NCBI RefSeq assembly: GCF_900461555.1
Contig: NZ_UGOX01000001.1
Coordinates: 2,803,501-2,867,500 of the forward strand
From: Legionella quinlivanii
Lineage (GTDB): Bacteria > Pseudomonadota > Gammaproteobacteria > Legionellales > Legionellaceae
DNA: 64,000 nt
Direction: 5' to 3'
Under the pieces are notes generated by a model. That model did no database searches. It was not told the origin of the DNA and worked only from the letters and a program-made list of their open reading frames with translations. Of the stretch, positions 35,322 to 46,074 are shown piece after piece. How positions within the stretch are numbered: position 1 is the first letter of the stretch; each line of letters begins with the position of its first letter. The translations under genes were made by a program, and so were the position numbers.

Positions 35322-35971
35322 CCAAATTAAACAACCAACTGCGTATCACTGAAATATTTCATTCATTACAAGGCGAATCAACGACTGTCGGCCTGCCGAC
35401 AGTTTTCATACGCCTGACCGGCTGCCCTCTTCGCTGTCAGTATTGCGATACGGCCTATGCCTTTAGTGGCGGCGAAAACACTGAAATCGCAGCTATTCTC
35501 GAAAAAGTGGCCAGTTTTGAATGCGCCCATGTCTGCGTTACCGGGGGAGAGCCGCTAGCCCAACCAGGATGTTTACCTCTAATGCAGCAACTTTGCGATG
35601 CGGGTTATCAGGTGTCACTGGAAACAAGCGGTGCTCGCGACATAGAAAACGTTGACAAACGTGTCATGATAGTAATGGACTTAAAAACACCGGATTCCGG
35701 AGAATGTGCTAAAAACTTATTTAGCAATATTGACTACTTAAAACCCTCTGACCAGATAAAGTTTGTATTATGCAGTCGTAACGATTATGAATGGGCCAAT
35801 CAGCTTTTACTAGAACACCGTTTGCATGAACGGACCCAGATTCTTTACTCTCCAAGCTGGAATCAATTGCCTGCAACAACTCTGGCGGACTGGATTGTAG
35901 CCGATCGACTGCCGGTCAGATTTCAGATTCAGCTGCATAAAATACTTTGGAATGACGCCCCCGGTCATTAA
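35318..35971 (+). CDS. queE: 7-carboxy-7-deazaguanine synthase
   Basis: A radical SAM enzyme in queuosine synthesis. It contracts 6-carboxytetrahydropterin to 7-carboxy-7-deazaguanine. The 217-residue protein shows HSLQGESTTVGLPTVFIRL and the cluster cysteines Cys36, Cys40 and Cys43 in CPLRCQYC, then VTGGEPLAQ and LDKK-type later segments. It overlaps cpoB by four bases, matching the tolB-pal-cpoB-queE order seen widely, but queC does not follow; mevalonate genes do. Confidence 0.95.
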   Translation: MTKLNNQLRITEIFHSLQGESTTVGLPTVFIRLTGCPLRCQYCDTAYAFSGGENTEIAAILEKVASFECAHVCVTGGEPLAQPGCLPLMQQLCDAGYQVSLETSGARDIENVDKRVMIVMDLKTPDSGECAKNLFSNIDYLKPSDQIKFVLCSRNDYEWANQLLLEHRLHERTQILYSPSWNQLPATTLADWIVADRLPVRFQIQLHKILWNDAPGH

Positions 35972-35988
35972 CTGCGAGGAGATAATTA

Positions 35989-36936
35989 ATGCAATGGTTT
36001 GCTCAGGCCCCGTCAAATATAGCCTTGATAAAATACATGGGAAAAAAGGATGATAACAGCAATTTGCCGGCGAATCCGTCCCTTTCCTATACGCTTCCCA
36101 ATTTATTGAGCAATGTGACTCTCGATAGTCATTCCGGCAGACAGGATTTCTGGGAGCCACTGCATTTACCAGGCGCAATGCCCTTTGAATTATCGCTGGC
36201 TTCTCAGCAGCGCTTCTTAAAGCACCTGGCCTTTCTAAAAAGTCATTTTGATTATCAGGGTTCTTTTTTAGTCCGTTCATCGAATAACTTTCCGCATGGC
36301 AGTGGCCTTGCAAGCTCTGCATCCAGTTTTGCAGCCCTGACCAAATGCGCCATCCGCGCACTTTGTGAACTGAAAAATATTCCTTTGCCGCCTATTGCAC
36401 AAGCAGCCAATCTAAGTCGGCAAGGCTCTGGTTCCTCCTGCCGCTCCTTTTTTGCTCCCTGGGCTCTTTGGCAGGATGACAGCGTGCAAGGCATTGACCT
36501 GCCCTATCAGCAACTACTGCATCATGTAGTGGTTATTAGCCGGGAAGAAAAACAAATCTCATCAAGTGAAGCGCATCGTCTGGTTAAAACCAGCAAGCAT
36601 TATGCTACACGTCCACAAAGAGCAGTAGAAAATCTCAAAGTATTGCTAAACGCTTTACAAGCAAAAAATTGGGCCGATGCCTACCAGATTTGCTGGCGCG
36701 AGTTCCATGATATGCATCAATTATTTGCGACCTGTGAACGGCCTTTCACTTATATGACCGCAAATAGCAAATCCCTGCTAAAATCTTTACAGATATTATG
36801 GGAAAAAGAAGGTGACGGTCCTATTGTCACTATGGACGCTGGCCCTAACATTCATTTACTTTACCGACCGGATCAGGAAGAGCTGGCCCAGCGCTTTAAA
36901 CAACAATACTTGGTTGGGAATTATGATGTTTTATGA
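35989..36936 (+). CDS. mvaD: Diphosphomevalonate decarboxylase
   Basis: This enzyme makes isopentenyl diphosphate by ATP-dependent decarboxylation of mevalonate diphosphate. The 315-residue protein has the diagnostic APSNIALIKYMGK start, PHGSGLASSASSFAAL for the GHMP loop, and VVVISREEKQISSSEAH and TMDAGPNIH with the catalytic Asp. GGAG precedes the ATG. It overlaps the mevalonate kinase gene by 14 bases. Confidence 0.93.
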   Translation: MQWFAQAPSNIALIKYMGKKDDNSNLPANPSLSYTLPNLLSNVTLDSHSGRQDFWEPLHLPGAMPFELSLASQQRFLKHLAFLKSHFDYQGSFLVRSSNNFPHGSGLASSASSFAALTKCAIRALCELKNIPLPPIAQAANLSRQGSGSSCRSFFAPWALWQDDSVQGIDLPYQQLLHHVVVISREEKQISSSEAHRLVKTSKHYATRPQRAVENLKVLLNALQAKNWADAYQICWREFHDMHQLFATCERPFTYMTANSKSLLKSLQILWEKEGDGPIVTMDAGPNIHLLYRPDQEELAQRFKQQYLVGNYDVL

Positions 36937-37816
36937 ATTTCAAACTACTACATATGGCAAATGGATTTTAGCGGGTGAACACGCTGTGCTGAGAGGCCAT
37001 AGCGCACTGGTATTCCCCATTAAGGAAAAAAAACTGATATTTAGTTATAAGCCCTCGGATTCAGAACTTAGCGCCAATTATGAAGGCCCCAACGGCGCTG
37101 ACATGCACCTGTTATTCTGGAGCGTGCTTGAACAGGGCCAACAATTGCTGGGCCAATCCTTAAATCGTTTGACCGGGCATTTTCACCTGCATTGCAACAT
37201 CCCGGTGGGCGTAGGTATGGGGGCATCAGCCGCTCTTTGCGTAGCAATGGCCCGCTGGTTTGCCGCCCAGAAATTAATTACCATTGAAACAGTACCTCTT
37301 TTCGCAAAAAATCTTGAGGACTTATTTCATGGCAAAAGTAGCGGCCTGGATATTGCCGGGGTGTCCGCTGAATCAGGAATCTATTTTAAGCAAGGCCAGG
37401 TCAACCCGATGACTCAGCAATGGAAACCTACCTGGTATCTCTCTTCCTGCGGTCAGATTGGCTTTACCTCACATTGCATCAATCAGGTTAACCAATTATG
37501 GCAAAATGATCGTGCTCAGGCCGAGCGCATCGATTTATCCATGCAAAACGCAGTTGATAAATGCGGCGAAGCACTCCAGAAAGAATACTCTCCTGCCGCA
37601 TTAACCATGCTGAGCGATGCCGTTCAGCAAGCCGGACAGTGTTTTAAAGACTGGGGGCTGGTAAGTGAAAACCTTGGCCATCATATTCAAAGTCTTCTCA
37701 ATATGGGGGCCTTGGCTGTAAAGCCAACTGGCTCTGGCGGAGGTGGTTATGTGGTCAGTCTATGGGAAAACCATCCCCCTGCGCCCTCCGGTTTTGAATG
37801 GATTCCAATCACCTGA
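36923..37816 (+). CDS. mvk: Mevalonate kinase
   Basis: A 297-residue GHMP kinase that phosphorylates mevalonate. It starts with an ATGATG pair at 36923, inside the end of mvaD. Motifs are YGKWILAGEHAVLRGHSALV, PVGVGMGASAALCVAMA for the ATP loop, GKSSGLDIAGV with the conserved Asp, and GSGGGGYVVSL near the end. Together with the genes at 25659-27812 it covers mevalonate to isopentenyl diphosphate. Confidence 0.92.
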   Translation: MMFYEFQTTTYGKWILAGEHAVLRGHSALVFPIKEKKLIFSYKPSDSELSANYEGPNGADMHLLFWSVLEQGQQLLGQSLNRLTGHFHLHCNIPVGVGMGASAALCVAMARWFAAQKLITIETVPLFAKNLEDLFHGKSSGLDIAGVSAESGIYFKQGQVNPMTQQWKPTWYLSSCGQIGFTSHCINQVNQLWQNDRAQAERIDLSMQNAVDKCGEALQKEYSPAALTMLSDAVQQAGQCFKDWGLVSENLGHHIQSLLNMGALAVKPTGSGGGGYVVSLWENHPPAPSGFEWIPIT

Positions 37817-37836
37817 TTTAAATTCAGCCGTGATCT

Positions 37837-37855
37837 AAGCCGCGATGGCTTTTTT
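37837..37855 (+). terminator. Rho-independent terminator after mevalonate kinase
   Basis: AAGCC (37837-37841) and GGCTT (37847-37851) form a short stem with loop GCGAT, followed by a T-run. It lies about 20 bases after the stop codon; outer bases TTCAGCC...GGCTGAA (37823-37867) can extend pairing. Confidence 0.65.
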
Positions 37856-37934
37856 AACAGGCTGAATTACAAGAAAATGAAGAGAAAGTCTAGTCTAAAC
37901 TATTGGATCATACAGACAGGTTTATACTATCAAC

Positions 37935-38204
37935 CTATTCTATAAACTGATAATACACCTCATCATCCCTTACCATACCCAGTTCAAAGCGTGCCTGCTC
38001 TTCCAAAGCCTGCTCACCGCTTTTCAATTCAAGTATATCAGCTTCAATAGCATGATTACGCACTAATAACTGTTCGTTCTCTACTGTTTTTTCAGCAATT
38101 TTATTATCCAGCTGACGCCATTGGCTAATGCTCCCCTCCCCCAGCCACAGTTTGTACTGCAGTCCGATGAGAGCTACCAATAATATGACAATAATTGAGC
38201 GCAT
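37935..38204 (-). CDS. ftsB: Cell division protein FtsB
   Basis: FtsB forms the FtsQBL complex of the divisome. The 89-residue protein has one N-terminal membrane helix (IIVILLVALIGLQYKLW) followed by the GEGSISQWRQL turn and a coiled coil (EKTVENEQLLVRNHAIEADI), then the conserved ELGMVRDDEVYYQFIE end. It lies about 100 bases after enolase on the same strand, the classic eno-ftsB order. Confidence 0.95.
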   Translation of the reverse strand: MRSIIVILLVALIGLQYKLWLGEGSISQWRQLDNKIAEKTVENEQLLVRNHAIEADILELKSGEQALEEQARFELGMVRDDEVYYQFIE

Positions 38205-38304
38205 ATCCGTGTAATCAAAGAAGCGGTTATCCAGTATAACTTTGCTTTATGAATTTGTGGAGTCCAGTTCAGCAAAGTTATAGCCCAGGTGCAGAATCAA
38301 GGTA

Positions 38305-39585
<1,281 letters not shown>

Positions 39586-39734
39586 TCAAATAAGCCGCTA
39601 TTGTTTGGTCAATCTCATGGATTGTCAAGGTATTAAATTTCCTGGCAATGACTTTGCTACTATACTGAATGAAGAACAAAAAACTGAAGATGACCACTTG
39701 GCATTCCTAATAAAACTAAAATCGGCCTGATACC

Positions 39735-41120
39735 ATGAATGGATTCAAAAATGACTATTCCCCACTGATTAAGCTGGCTATCCCGCTGGCCTTGACCGGT
39801 ATTCTACAATCCGGGGTTTTCTTTTTTGAAACTGTTTTTCTTTCCCGCTTGGGCCCCGACATTCTGGCCGCCGGATCATTAGTCAGCTGGCTCTTTGGAA
39901 CCTTTGTGGTCATTCTCTTTGGAACATTAAGCTCCATTAATATCCTGGTGGCTCATAAGTTCGGGGCTAAAGATCATCAGGGGATTACGCGGGTGGTAAG
40001 AGACGGCATTTGGCTTGCGCTTATTCTGGTTATCCCCAGTTTCTTGATTTTCCGCAATATGGCACCGGTTTTTCTGGTTTTGGGACAAAGTCCGGCTGTC
40101 GTTTCTTCAGCGCAAGCCTATCTGCATGCTATCAGCTGGGGTCTTTTACCCACTTTTATTATGACCGCGCTATTTGAAATCATTATTGGCCTCGGCCATG
40201 CCAGAGTCATTCTAAAATTCAGTGTGGTATATGTCGCCATGAATATCCTCTTCAGTTATCTGCTGATATTTGGAAAATGGGGGCTGCCGGCACTGGGAAT
40301 CGCTGGAGCTGGCTGGGGAATGACTATTGGTTACTGGATTACGGTGGTTCTCCTGGCATTTTATTTATTAATGGATAAATCCTACCATCCCTATTTTAAA
40401 AAACTCTTTAATGCCAGCAAACCATCCTATCTCTTCGAGCTGCTGCGTATCGGTTGTCCAATCGGGTTTATGTACTGCATTGAAGTCGGTTTCTTTTTCA
40501 CCCTGACCCTGATTATGGGCTTTTTTGGCAGTCAACTATTGGCAGCTAACCAGATTGCTATGCAATATCTTGGCACCCTGATGTCGGTTATTTTTTCAAT
40601 TGCCCAGGCCATAACGGTTCGCATGGGCCATTTACTGGGCGCGGGAGAGACACAAGCCGCTAAAAAAGCAGCGAATGCCGGAATGAATCTCTCTTTTGCT
40701 TTCATGTTTCTGGTGGCACTTTGCTACTGGTTCTTACCCTACATACTTATTTCTGTCGATTTTGACCTCAGCAAACCGGAAAATTATTCTATTATTCACG
40801 ATGCTGCCAGAATCCTTGCCGTCGGTGCATTGTTCCAACTGGCAGAGTCAGTGCGCATCGCACTATTCGGCGCCTTAAGAAGCTTAAAAGATACGCGGTT
40901 CACCTTGCTGATTTCAATCTTCAGCTTCTGGCTGCTTGCCTTACCCATCGGCTATATTTTCGCTACGCAATTCGATATGAAAACCACAGGGCTTTGGTGG
41001 GGAATGATGATTGGTGCTTTAAGCAGTGTATTTCTTCTTTATTGGCGGTTTCAATACAAAATAAAACATTATGATCATGGCGAGGAGATAAAGAACAGTG
41101 GCAAAACTGAACTGAAATAG
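39735..41120 (+). CDS. MATE family efflux transporter
   Basis: 461 residues with about twelve hydrophobic helices. The first helix region LIKLAIPLALTGILQSGVFF and the second-half LLRIGCPIGFMYCIEVGFFF follow the MATE/NorM pattern. It is a distant relative of the transporter at 12174-13553. It stands alone between enolase and an unknown gene. The exported compound cannot be told from sequence. Confidence 0.92.
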   Translation: MNGFKNDYSPLIKLAIPLALTGILQSGVFFFETVFLSRLGPDILAAGSLVSWLFGTFVVILFGTLSSINILVAHKFGAKDHQGITRVVRDGIWLALILVIPSFLIFRNMAPVFLVLGQSPAVVSSAQAYLHAISWGLLPTFIMTALFEIIIGLGHARVILKFSVVYVAMNILFSYLLIFGKWGLPALGIAGAGWGMTIGYWITVVLLAFYLLMDKSYHPYFKKLFNASKPSYLFELLRIGCPIGFMYCIEVGFFFTLTLIMGFFGSQLLAANQIAMQYLGTLMSVIFSIAQAITVRMGHLLGAGETQAAKKAANAGMNLSFAFMFLVALCYWFLPYILISVDFDLSKPENYSIIHDAARILAVGALFQLAESVRIALFGALRSLKDTRFTLLISIFSFWLLALPIGYIFATQFDMKTTGLWWGMMIGALSSVFLLYWRFQYKIKHYDHGEEIKNSGKTELK

Positions 41121-41123
41121 TTG

Positions 41124-41642
41124 TCAGGCAGGACTTTGCAACAGTAAACGATTAATTTCTTCGATTTTATCCAGACAGGCTTTATTTAGATGATCAAGCG
41201 CTTCAATAGAGAAAGCCCTCTGTAATTTATTCGCTTTCTTACTTAACCTGGTCAAGTCTATGATGTAATCCTCTTTATTTGGATAATCTGCCTCGGTCTC
41301 AATTCGTTTAATTGCTTCCATTGCCAAGTGATTTAATAAACCAGCTTTTGTAGTAGTCTCTATTGTAGAATAGATAGTCCACTCAGACGGGCGATTGCTA
41401 TCGTAGTTCATAATGCAATAGAACAGAACTGTAAATAGCATATTTTTTATAGGAATTTCTCCATATACTTTTAATGCACAGCCCAGCCCGGAAAATCTGT
41501 CTTGTTTCATTGTCTCTGCAAGAAAATGCCTCGATTTTTTTTCCGAGTTATAAATAAAATCTCTCATAGAATAATTTACTGCCGAGGCATGCTCAGATTC
41601 TGCCGGAAAGAAACCACAATGATTCATTAAAAACTTAAGCAT
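41124..41642 (-). CDS. Unknown soluble protein
   Basis: I do not recognise this 172-residue protein. The ATG at 41642 (MLKFLMNHCGFF) is favoured over the TTG six bases earlier; neither has a strong ribosome site. It has no signal peptide. One moderately hydrophobic segment (NMLFTVLFYCIMNYD) lies in the middle, and the C-terminal half is helical (LSKKANKLQRAFSIEALDHL). It lies three bases from the MATE stop codon, convergent with it. Confidence 0.55.
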   Translation of the reverse strand: MLKFLMNHCGFFPAESEHASAVNYSMRDFIYNSEKKSRHFLAETMKQDRFSGLGCALKVYGEIPIKNMLFTVLFYCIMNYDSNRPSEWTIYSTIETTTKAGLLNHLAMEAIKRIETEADYPNKEDYIIDLTRLSKKANKLQRAFSIEALDHLNKACLDKIEEINRLLLQSPA

Positions 41643-41738
41643 TTGCAATATTGATTAGCCCCGAACCTGATCAAAATACTACCACAAAGTCCATTTCTTT
41701 TCAACAAGCCTTCACTCGAATGAAAGCCCGATTGCGAC

Positions 41739-42500
41739 TTATTTTTCTATCCCGGAGCTGGACTTGCTAACCACTTTCACTTTAATGTACAGCGTAGAAT
41801 TTTGTGTGAACGGGGTACCCGCGCGAATGACCTCAGTATTCTGATCAGCGGCCGGCTCACCCTGAGCGGTTCCCAGAGGCACCCATTCATTTAAAGGCAG
41901 CATGACAGTGGTCATAACCTGCTGCTGATTAAAGCTCTGATCGCTAGTCTGAGTATCCTGTTCACGAATCCTTTTAACTGAGAGCCTGACTTTTTGTCCC
42001 TGCAATAATGGTTCAACCATTAATCCGGTCTGAACAAGACGACGGTCATAGCTGACCCCAGCGCTCCAGAATCCAATTCCTACATTGCTAATGACAGGTT
42101 GATCTTCTCCCGTACTAATAAAGGCTGACTCGCCATTCATCACCTTAACCGACTGATAGCGCTGCTGGTTCTGATTGGACGAGGTGCTGATACTGATGGT
42201 ATTCGAGTTTTGCGTACTCAGCCAGTCAGGGTCACCCTGGAATACGGCAATTTCAAAAGTTACTGGCGGCTGGTCTAATTTATGAAGGACTCCACGAAGC
42301 TGGGTTAATGTGTCGGGAGTGACTTTAAGAATCAGGGTCTGACCGCTGCCGCTTACTGCCTCTCCCTGAGATAATAAGGGCTGAATTAACTGAATTACAT
42401 TATCCGCCTGCTGATAATGAAGATTAATGACTTTGGTAACCATTTCAGCGGCAAACAGGCTTCCGGTAAAAAACCATAATGTCCATATTAAGCGTCTCAT
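41739..42500 (-). CDS. Secretin-domain-like periplasmic protein
   Basis: 253 residues with a signal peptide (LIWTLWFFTGSLFAAE). Residues ~20-85 (VTKVINLHYQQADNVIQLIQPLL, then LRGVLHKLDQP) look like the N1-type subdomain of secretins. The remainder (ISTGEDQPVIS, VGIGFWSAGVSYDRRLVQTGL, VEPLLQGQKVRLSV) resembles part of a secretin core but is much too short for a pore. GGAGAG stands before the ATG. It could be an accessory of type II or type IV pilus secretion; no other secretion gene is adjacent. Confidence 0.65.
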   Translation of the reverse strand: MRRLIWTLWFFTGSLFAAEMVTKVINLHYQQADNVIQLIQPLLSQGEAVSGSGQTLILKVTPDTLTQLRGVLHKLDQPPVTFEIAVFQGDPDWLSTQNSNTISISTSSNQNQQRYQSVKVMNGESAFISTGEDQPVISNVGIGFWSAGVSYDRRLVQTGLMVEPLLQGQKVRLSVKRIREQDTQTSDQSFNQQQVMTTVMLPLNEWVPLGTAQGEPAADQNTEVIRAGTPFTQNSTLYIKVKVVSKSSSGIEK

Positions 42501-42641
42501 GTGAACAGCTCTCCCTGATTCGTTTCACTGACATTCTGAGCATAGCACGAAAATTATAATGAAAAATATTAATCGAAAATTGCATCTTGCATAATGACAA
42601 GTATATAATCGCGGCATCGCGAATAAGGTGATAGCAAATTC

Positions 42642-43313
42642 ATGACACGCATTTTTAATATGTTCGGACCTTCACCTATCCGTCCTATTGAGCAACACAT
42701 GCGCAAGGTAACTCAATGCGCAAAACAGCTTCTGCCTTTTTTTGAAGCAGTGCTAAGACTTGACTGGCCAAGCGCCAGCGATATCCAGGAAAAAATATCA
42801 ATTCTTGAAAAAGAAGCCGATATGATCAAGCGCGATTTACGGCTCCATCTTCCAACTGGCCTTTTTTTACCAGTCTCACGGACCGACCTGCTTGAGCTAT
42901 TAAGTGCTCAGGATAGAATTGCCAATAAGGCGCAAGATATCGCAGGATTAATTGTCAGCCGTCAGATGATTATTCCGTCAGCACTGTCCACCGTGTTCAT
43001 GCCCTTTTTAAATAGTTCTCTTGATGCAGCCAAACAGGCCTGCAAAGCAATCAATGAACTGGACGAACTGCTCGAAAGCGGTTTTCGCGGAAGCGAAGTC
43101 AAAATCGTTGAAGAAATGATCATGACTCTCGATGAAATCGAACACGACAGTGATGACAAATTGGCGGATATCCGACACCGCATTTTTGACCTGGAAAAGG
43201 ATTTACCACCAATTGAAGTGGTTTTCCTTTATAAGCTGGTCCAATGGATTGGTGATTTAGCTGATCATGCCCAGATTGTGGGCGGCAAATTACAAATTCT
43301 AATCGCCAGGTAG
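42642..43313 (+). CDS. PhoU-like accessory protein of the Pit transporter
   Basis: 223 residues, wholly helical, of the TIGR00153/DUF47 family found next to pit genes: GPSPIRPIEQHMRKV, EKEADMIKRDLR, and ELLSAQDRIANKAQDIAG. These PhoU-like proteins are thought to modulate phosphate uptake. AAGGTG precedes the ATG, and the transporter gene begins 8 bases after the stop. Confidence 0.9.
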   Translation: MTRIFNMFGPSPIRPIEQHMRKVTQCAKQLLPFFEAVLRLDWPSASDIQEKISILEKEADMIKRDLRLHLPTGLFLPVSRTDLLELLSAQDRIANKAQDIAGLIVSRQMIIPSALSTVFMPFLNSSLDAAKQACKAINELDELLESGFRGSEVKIVEEMIMTLDEIEHDSDDKLADIRHRIFDLEKDLPPIEVVFLYKLVQWIGDLADHAQIVGGKLQILIAR

Positions 43314-43321
43314 TATATCTT

Positions 43322-44575
43322 ATGGATTATTCTGTATTCTTTTTCTTTGCGGCTATTGCTTTATGTTTTCTGATGACCTGGGGGGTCGGCGCGAACGACC
43401 TGGCTAATGTCATGAGTACTACAATGGGCTCCAAAGCGGTCACTGTCCGGCAAGCAATGATTATTGCAATTGTTTTTGAGTTTGCCGGTGCTTTTCTGGG
43501 TGGGAGCGGTGTTACTGAAACCATGCGCGATGGGATTATCGTCAGCAGTGAATTATCCGAGCAGCCTTTAATCCTTATTGAAGGTATGCTAAGCGTACTG
43601 CTTGCCTGTACTGTGTGGATGAATCTCGCCAGTTATTTTGGTCTTCCCGTCTCTATTACCAATGCGATTGTGGGTTCAATGGTGGGCTTTGGCAGTGTGG
43701 TTTTGGGAGCTGATGCCATTCATTGGTCACAAGTGTATCGTATTGCCGCTGGCTGGGTCACTTCGCCAATGATTGCAGGCATTACCGCATACTTCCTGTT
43801 CATCAGTATTCAACAGACAATCTTTATCAAAAGCGATCCGCTTGAAAAGGCCAAATTATATATTCCGATTTATCTTTTTTTGATTGGTTCAGTTCTATCG
43901 TTCATTACTGTCTTTAAGGGCTTAAATCATTTTGATATCCACCTCAATTTCAAGCAGGATCTGGCAGTCACCCTGGCAACCAGCATTGTTATTACGCTTA
44001 TCGGAATAATTATTATTCGCAGAATTCCCGAGGTTCCTAAAATCAGACGCCGGGAGCGTTTTCTGCAAGTCGAAAAATATTTCGCAGTGCTAATGGCCTT
44101 AACCGCCTGCGCTATGGTATTCGCACATGGAGCCAATGACGTTTCCCTGGCGGTGGGTCCATTAACAATAATTCATAGTCTGATAACCCAGGCCAATACG
44201 CCAATTGCGGTTACTCAATATCCTGCCTGGATTATTTTTCTGGGATGTTTCGGAGTTATTATCGGCTTTTTGATGTATGGACGCAAAGTAATTGAGACCG
44301 TAGGCAGTTCAATTACAGCATTAACACCCAGCAGGGCTTTCGCGGCCACGCTGGCTGCCGCCACTACAGTTGTCGTAGCAACCAGTACAGGCATTCCGGT
44401 TTCAGCGACTCAAACCCTGGTAGGAGCCGTTCTGGGGGTGGGTCTGGCCCGCGGCATTGGCGCATTGAATCTGATAGTAATTCGCAACATATTCATGTCC
44501 TGGATTCTAACCTTACCAGCCGCTTCGTTATTAACAGTTCTGGCTTATAAGACATTGCATTTCTTTTTGGGATAG
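43322..44575 (+). CDS. pit: Inorganic phosphate transporter, Pit family
   Basis: 417 residues with about ten hydrophobic helices and the duplicated PiT signatures: GANDLANVMSTTMGSKAVT near the start and HGANDVSLAVGPL near residue 265, plus ATSTGIPVSATQTLVGAVLG. It is a low-affinity metal-phosphate/proton symporter family. It is co-transcribed with the PhoU-like gene. Confidence 0.95.
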   Translation: MDYSVFFFFAAIALCFLMTWGVGANDLANVMSTTMGSKAVTVRQAMIIAIVFEFAGAFLGGSGVTETMRDGIIVSSELSEQPLILIEGMLSVLLACTVWMNLASYFGLPVSITNAIVGSMVGFGSVVLGADAIHWSQVYRIAAGWVTSPMIAGITAYFLFISIQQTIFIKSDPLEKAKLYIPIYLFLIGSVLSFITVFKGLNHFDIHLNFKQDLAVTLATSIVITLIGIIIIRRIPEVPKIRRRERFLQVEKYFAVLMALTACAMVFAHGANDVSLAVGPLTIIHSLITQANTPIAVTQYPAWIIFLGCFGVIIGFLMYGRKVIETVGSSITALTPSRAFAATLAAATTVVVATSTGIPVSATQTLVGAVLGVGLARGIGALNLIVIRNIFMSWILTLPAASLLTVLAYKTLHFFLG

Positions 44576-44617
44576 AAATGGCGTATAGCGCAATACGTAG
44601 GTAAATTAAGTGAACTA

Positions 44618-44693
44618 TTGCGGGTTGGGCCCTTGCCTCACGCAAATGGGTTGAACCACTCCAGACTCGATGTTGGGCCAAGGGCCCAACCTA
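44618..44693. repeat. Inverted repeat, family C (GGTTGGGCCCTTG)
   Basis: GGGTTGGGCCCTTG and CCAAGGGCCCAACC are inverted copies with a spacer of about 45 bases. A related half-site (TAGGTTGGCCCTGTG) lies at 48953-48967. It may act as a hairpin terminator for pit, but repeat origin is more likely. Confidence 0.6.
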
Positions 44694-44713
44694 CAGATGC
44701 GGATCTAATAAAA

Positions 44714-44899
44714 TTAAAAATCTTCCCAGATCTCTTCTTTGTTATTATCTCTATTTGCATGATCACGAAAATAAAAAATTCGTTTATGCTTTTTAATCTC
44801 TTTTTTTTGAGAAGCCGATTTCTCATGCTCCGCATCAAATTGAAACAGGAATTTATCAATAGGACTGACAAAAGCCTTATCAATATCTTTTTTGCTCAT
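44714..44899 (-). CDS. CBU_0585-family small protein
   Basis: A 61-residue charged protein beginning MSKKDIDKAFVSPIDKFL with GGAA upstream of the ATG at 44899. The pattern (DKAFVSPIDKFLFQFDAEHE, later HKRIFYFRDHANRD and the acidic EEIWEDF end) fits the CBU_0585 family of Coxiella and Legionella. Its function is unknown. It diverges from the adenosine deaminase gene. Confidence 0.75.
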   Translation of the reverse strand: MSKKDIDKAFVSPIDKFLFQFDAEHEKSASQKKEIKKHKRIFYFRDHANRDNNKEEIWEDF

Positions 44900-44984
44900 A
44901 GTACATTCCAACGTAACATAATTAATTAATTTTAGCGCTTTTTATGATAACTTACCAACATTCGTTTCTCAATCAGGAGTTTTG

Positions 44985-45965
44985 ATGACGGCAATTAAAC
45001 AAGCTGAGTTACACGTTCATTTAGAAGGCACTATTTCCCCACAATTAGCTTTAAAGCTTGCCAAGCGCAATCGCATTGACCTGCCGCCTGCTTTATTCGC
45101 AGCGGATGGACAGTCTTATCAATACAAAGATTTTCTGGATTTTCTGAAAGCCTATGATTCAGTCGCGGCAGTGATTAAAAAGCCAATGGACTACTATGAC
45201 ATCACTTTTGATTATCTAAAAGAACGAGCTGACGCGGGAGGTATTTATGTAGAGTTCATGTATTCTCCGGATCATGCGGAAATGTCCAGCGGTATCCCTT
45301 CCTGCGAGCATTTGGCAGCCATACAGCAGGCTATTGATGATGCTGAAGCCGGGCATCAGATTATCGGGAGAATTATTGTTACCGCAGTCAGGCATTTTGG
45401 CGAAGACTCTGCCATAAAAGTGGCAAAACAAGCCATTAGGGAGAAAGTTCCCTGTATCACTGGGTTTGGTCTGGGCGGCGATGAGATTAATTTTCCACCC
45501 AAACTATTTACGAAGGCTTATCAGATTGCTGCTGAGGGCGGTTTGGAATGCACGGTTCATGCCGGTGAATTTGCTTCTGCAGAAGGTATGATGGAGGCGA
45601 TGGACTACCTGCCTGTTAAACGCATAGGACATGGTGTGCGAGCTATCGAATCCCCTGAAACCATGGCTCGGCTTAAAGACAAGGGAATAGCACTCGAAGT
45701 GTGTCCGGGCAGCAATGTCGCTCTGGGCCTCTTTCAAAACCTTGAAAGCCATCCCCTTCCTCAATTATTGGCGGCCGGCATCAGAATCAGCTTAAACTCA
45801 GATGATCCGCCTTTTTTCCGTACCAATTTGGCTAATGAATATATACAGGCCCAGAAAATTTACGGTTTTTCCGATCAGCAAATGCTAAATTTCACCCGCA
45901 TGGCGATTGAGGATGCCTTTGTCGATGAGCAAACCCGCAAGGAATTGCTGCAGCGGTTGCAATAA
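44985..45965 (+). CDS. add: Adenosine/adenine deaminase
   Basis: 326-residue zinc hydrolase of purine salvage that deaminates adenosine to inosine, or adenine to hypoxanthine. Zinc ligands are visible in HVHLEGT near the start, HAGEFASAEG (~197) and SLNSDDPPFF (~280); GHGVRAIES carries the catalytic His region. AGGAG lies five bases before the ATG at 44985. CPGSNVALGLF suggests the adenosine/adenine deaminase branch; which base is preferred is uncertain. Confidence 0.9.
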   Translation: MTAIKQAELHVHLEGTISPQLALKLAKRNRIDLPPALFAADGQSYQYKDFLDFLKAYDSVAAVIKKPMDYYDITFDYLKERADAGGIYVEFMYSPDHAEMSSGIPSCEHLAAIQQAIDDAEAGHQIIGRIIVTAVRHFGEDSAIKVAKQAIREKVPCITGFGLGGDEINFPPKLFTKAYQIAAEGGLECTVHAGEFASAEGMMEAMDYLPVKRIGHGVRAIESPETMARLKDKGIALEVCPGSNVALGLFQNLESHPLPQLLAAGIRISLNSDDPPFFRTNLANEYIQAQKIYGFSDQQMLNFTRMAIEDAFVDEQTRKELLQRLQ

Positions 45966-45973
45966 TTGCACTC

Positions 45974-45999
45974 GGTCTGTAGCCTGAAAATTACAGACC
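45974..45999 (+). terminator. Rho-independent terminator after add
   Basis: GGTCTGTA (45974-45981) and TACAGACC (45992-45999) form a perfect 8-bp stem, followed by TTTCTCTCTT. It starts 9 bases after the stop codon. Confidence 0.75.
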
Positions 46000-46074
46000 T
46001 TTCTCTCTTGACTTATAGGCTGGATGACCTATTGTCAATACAGACAGGTATAATTTTGAAATAGGGAGTGTTTC

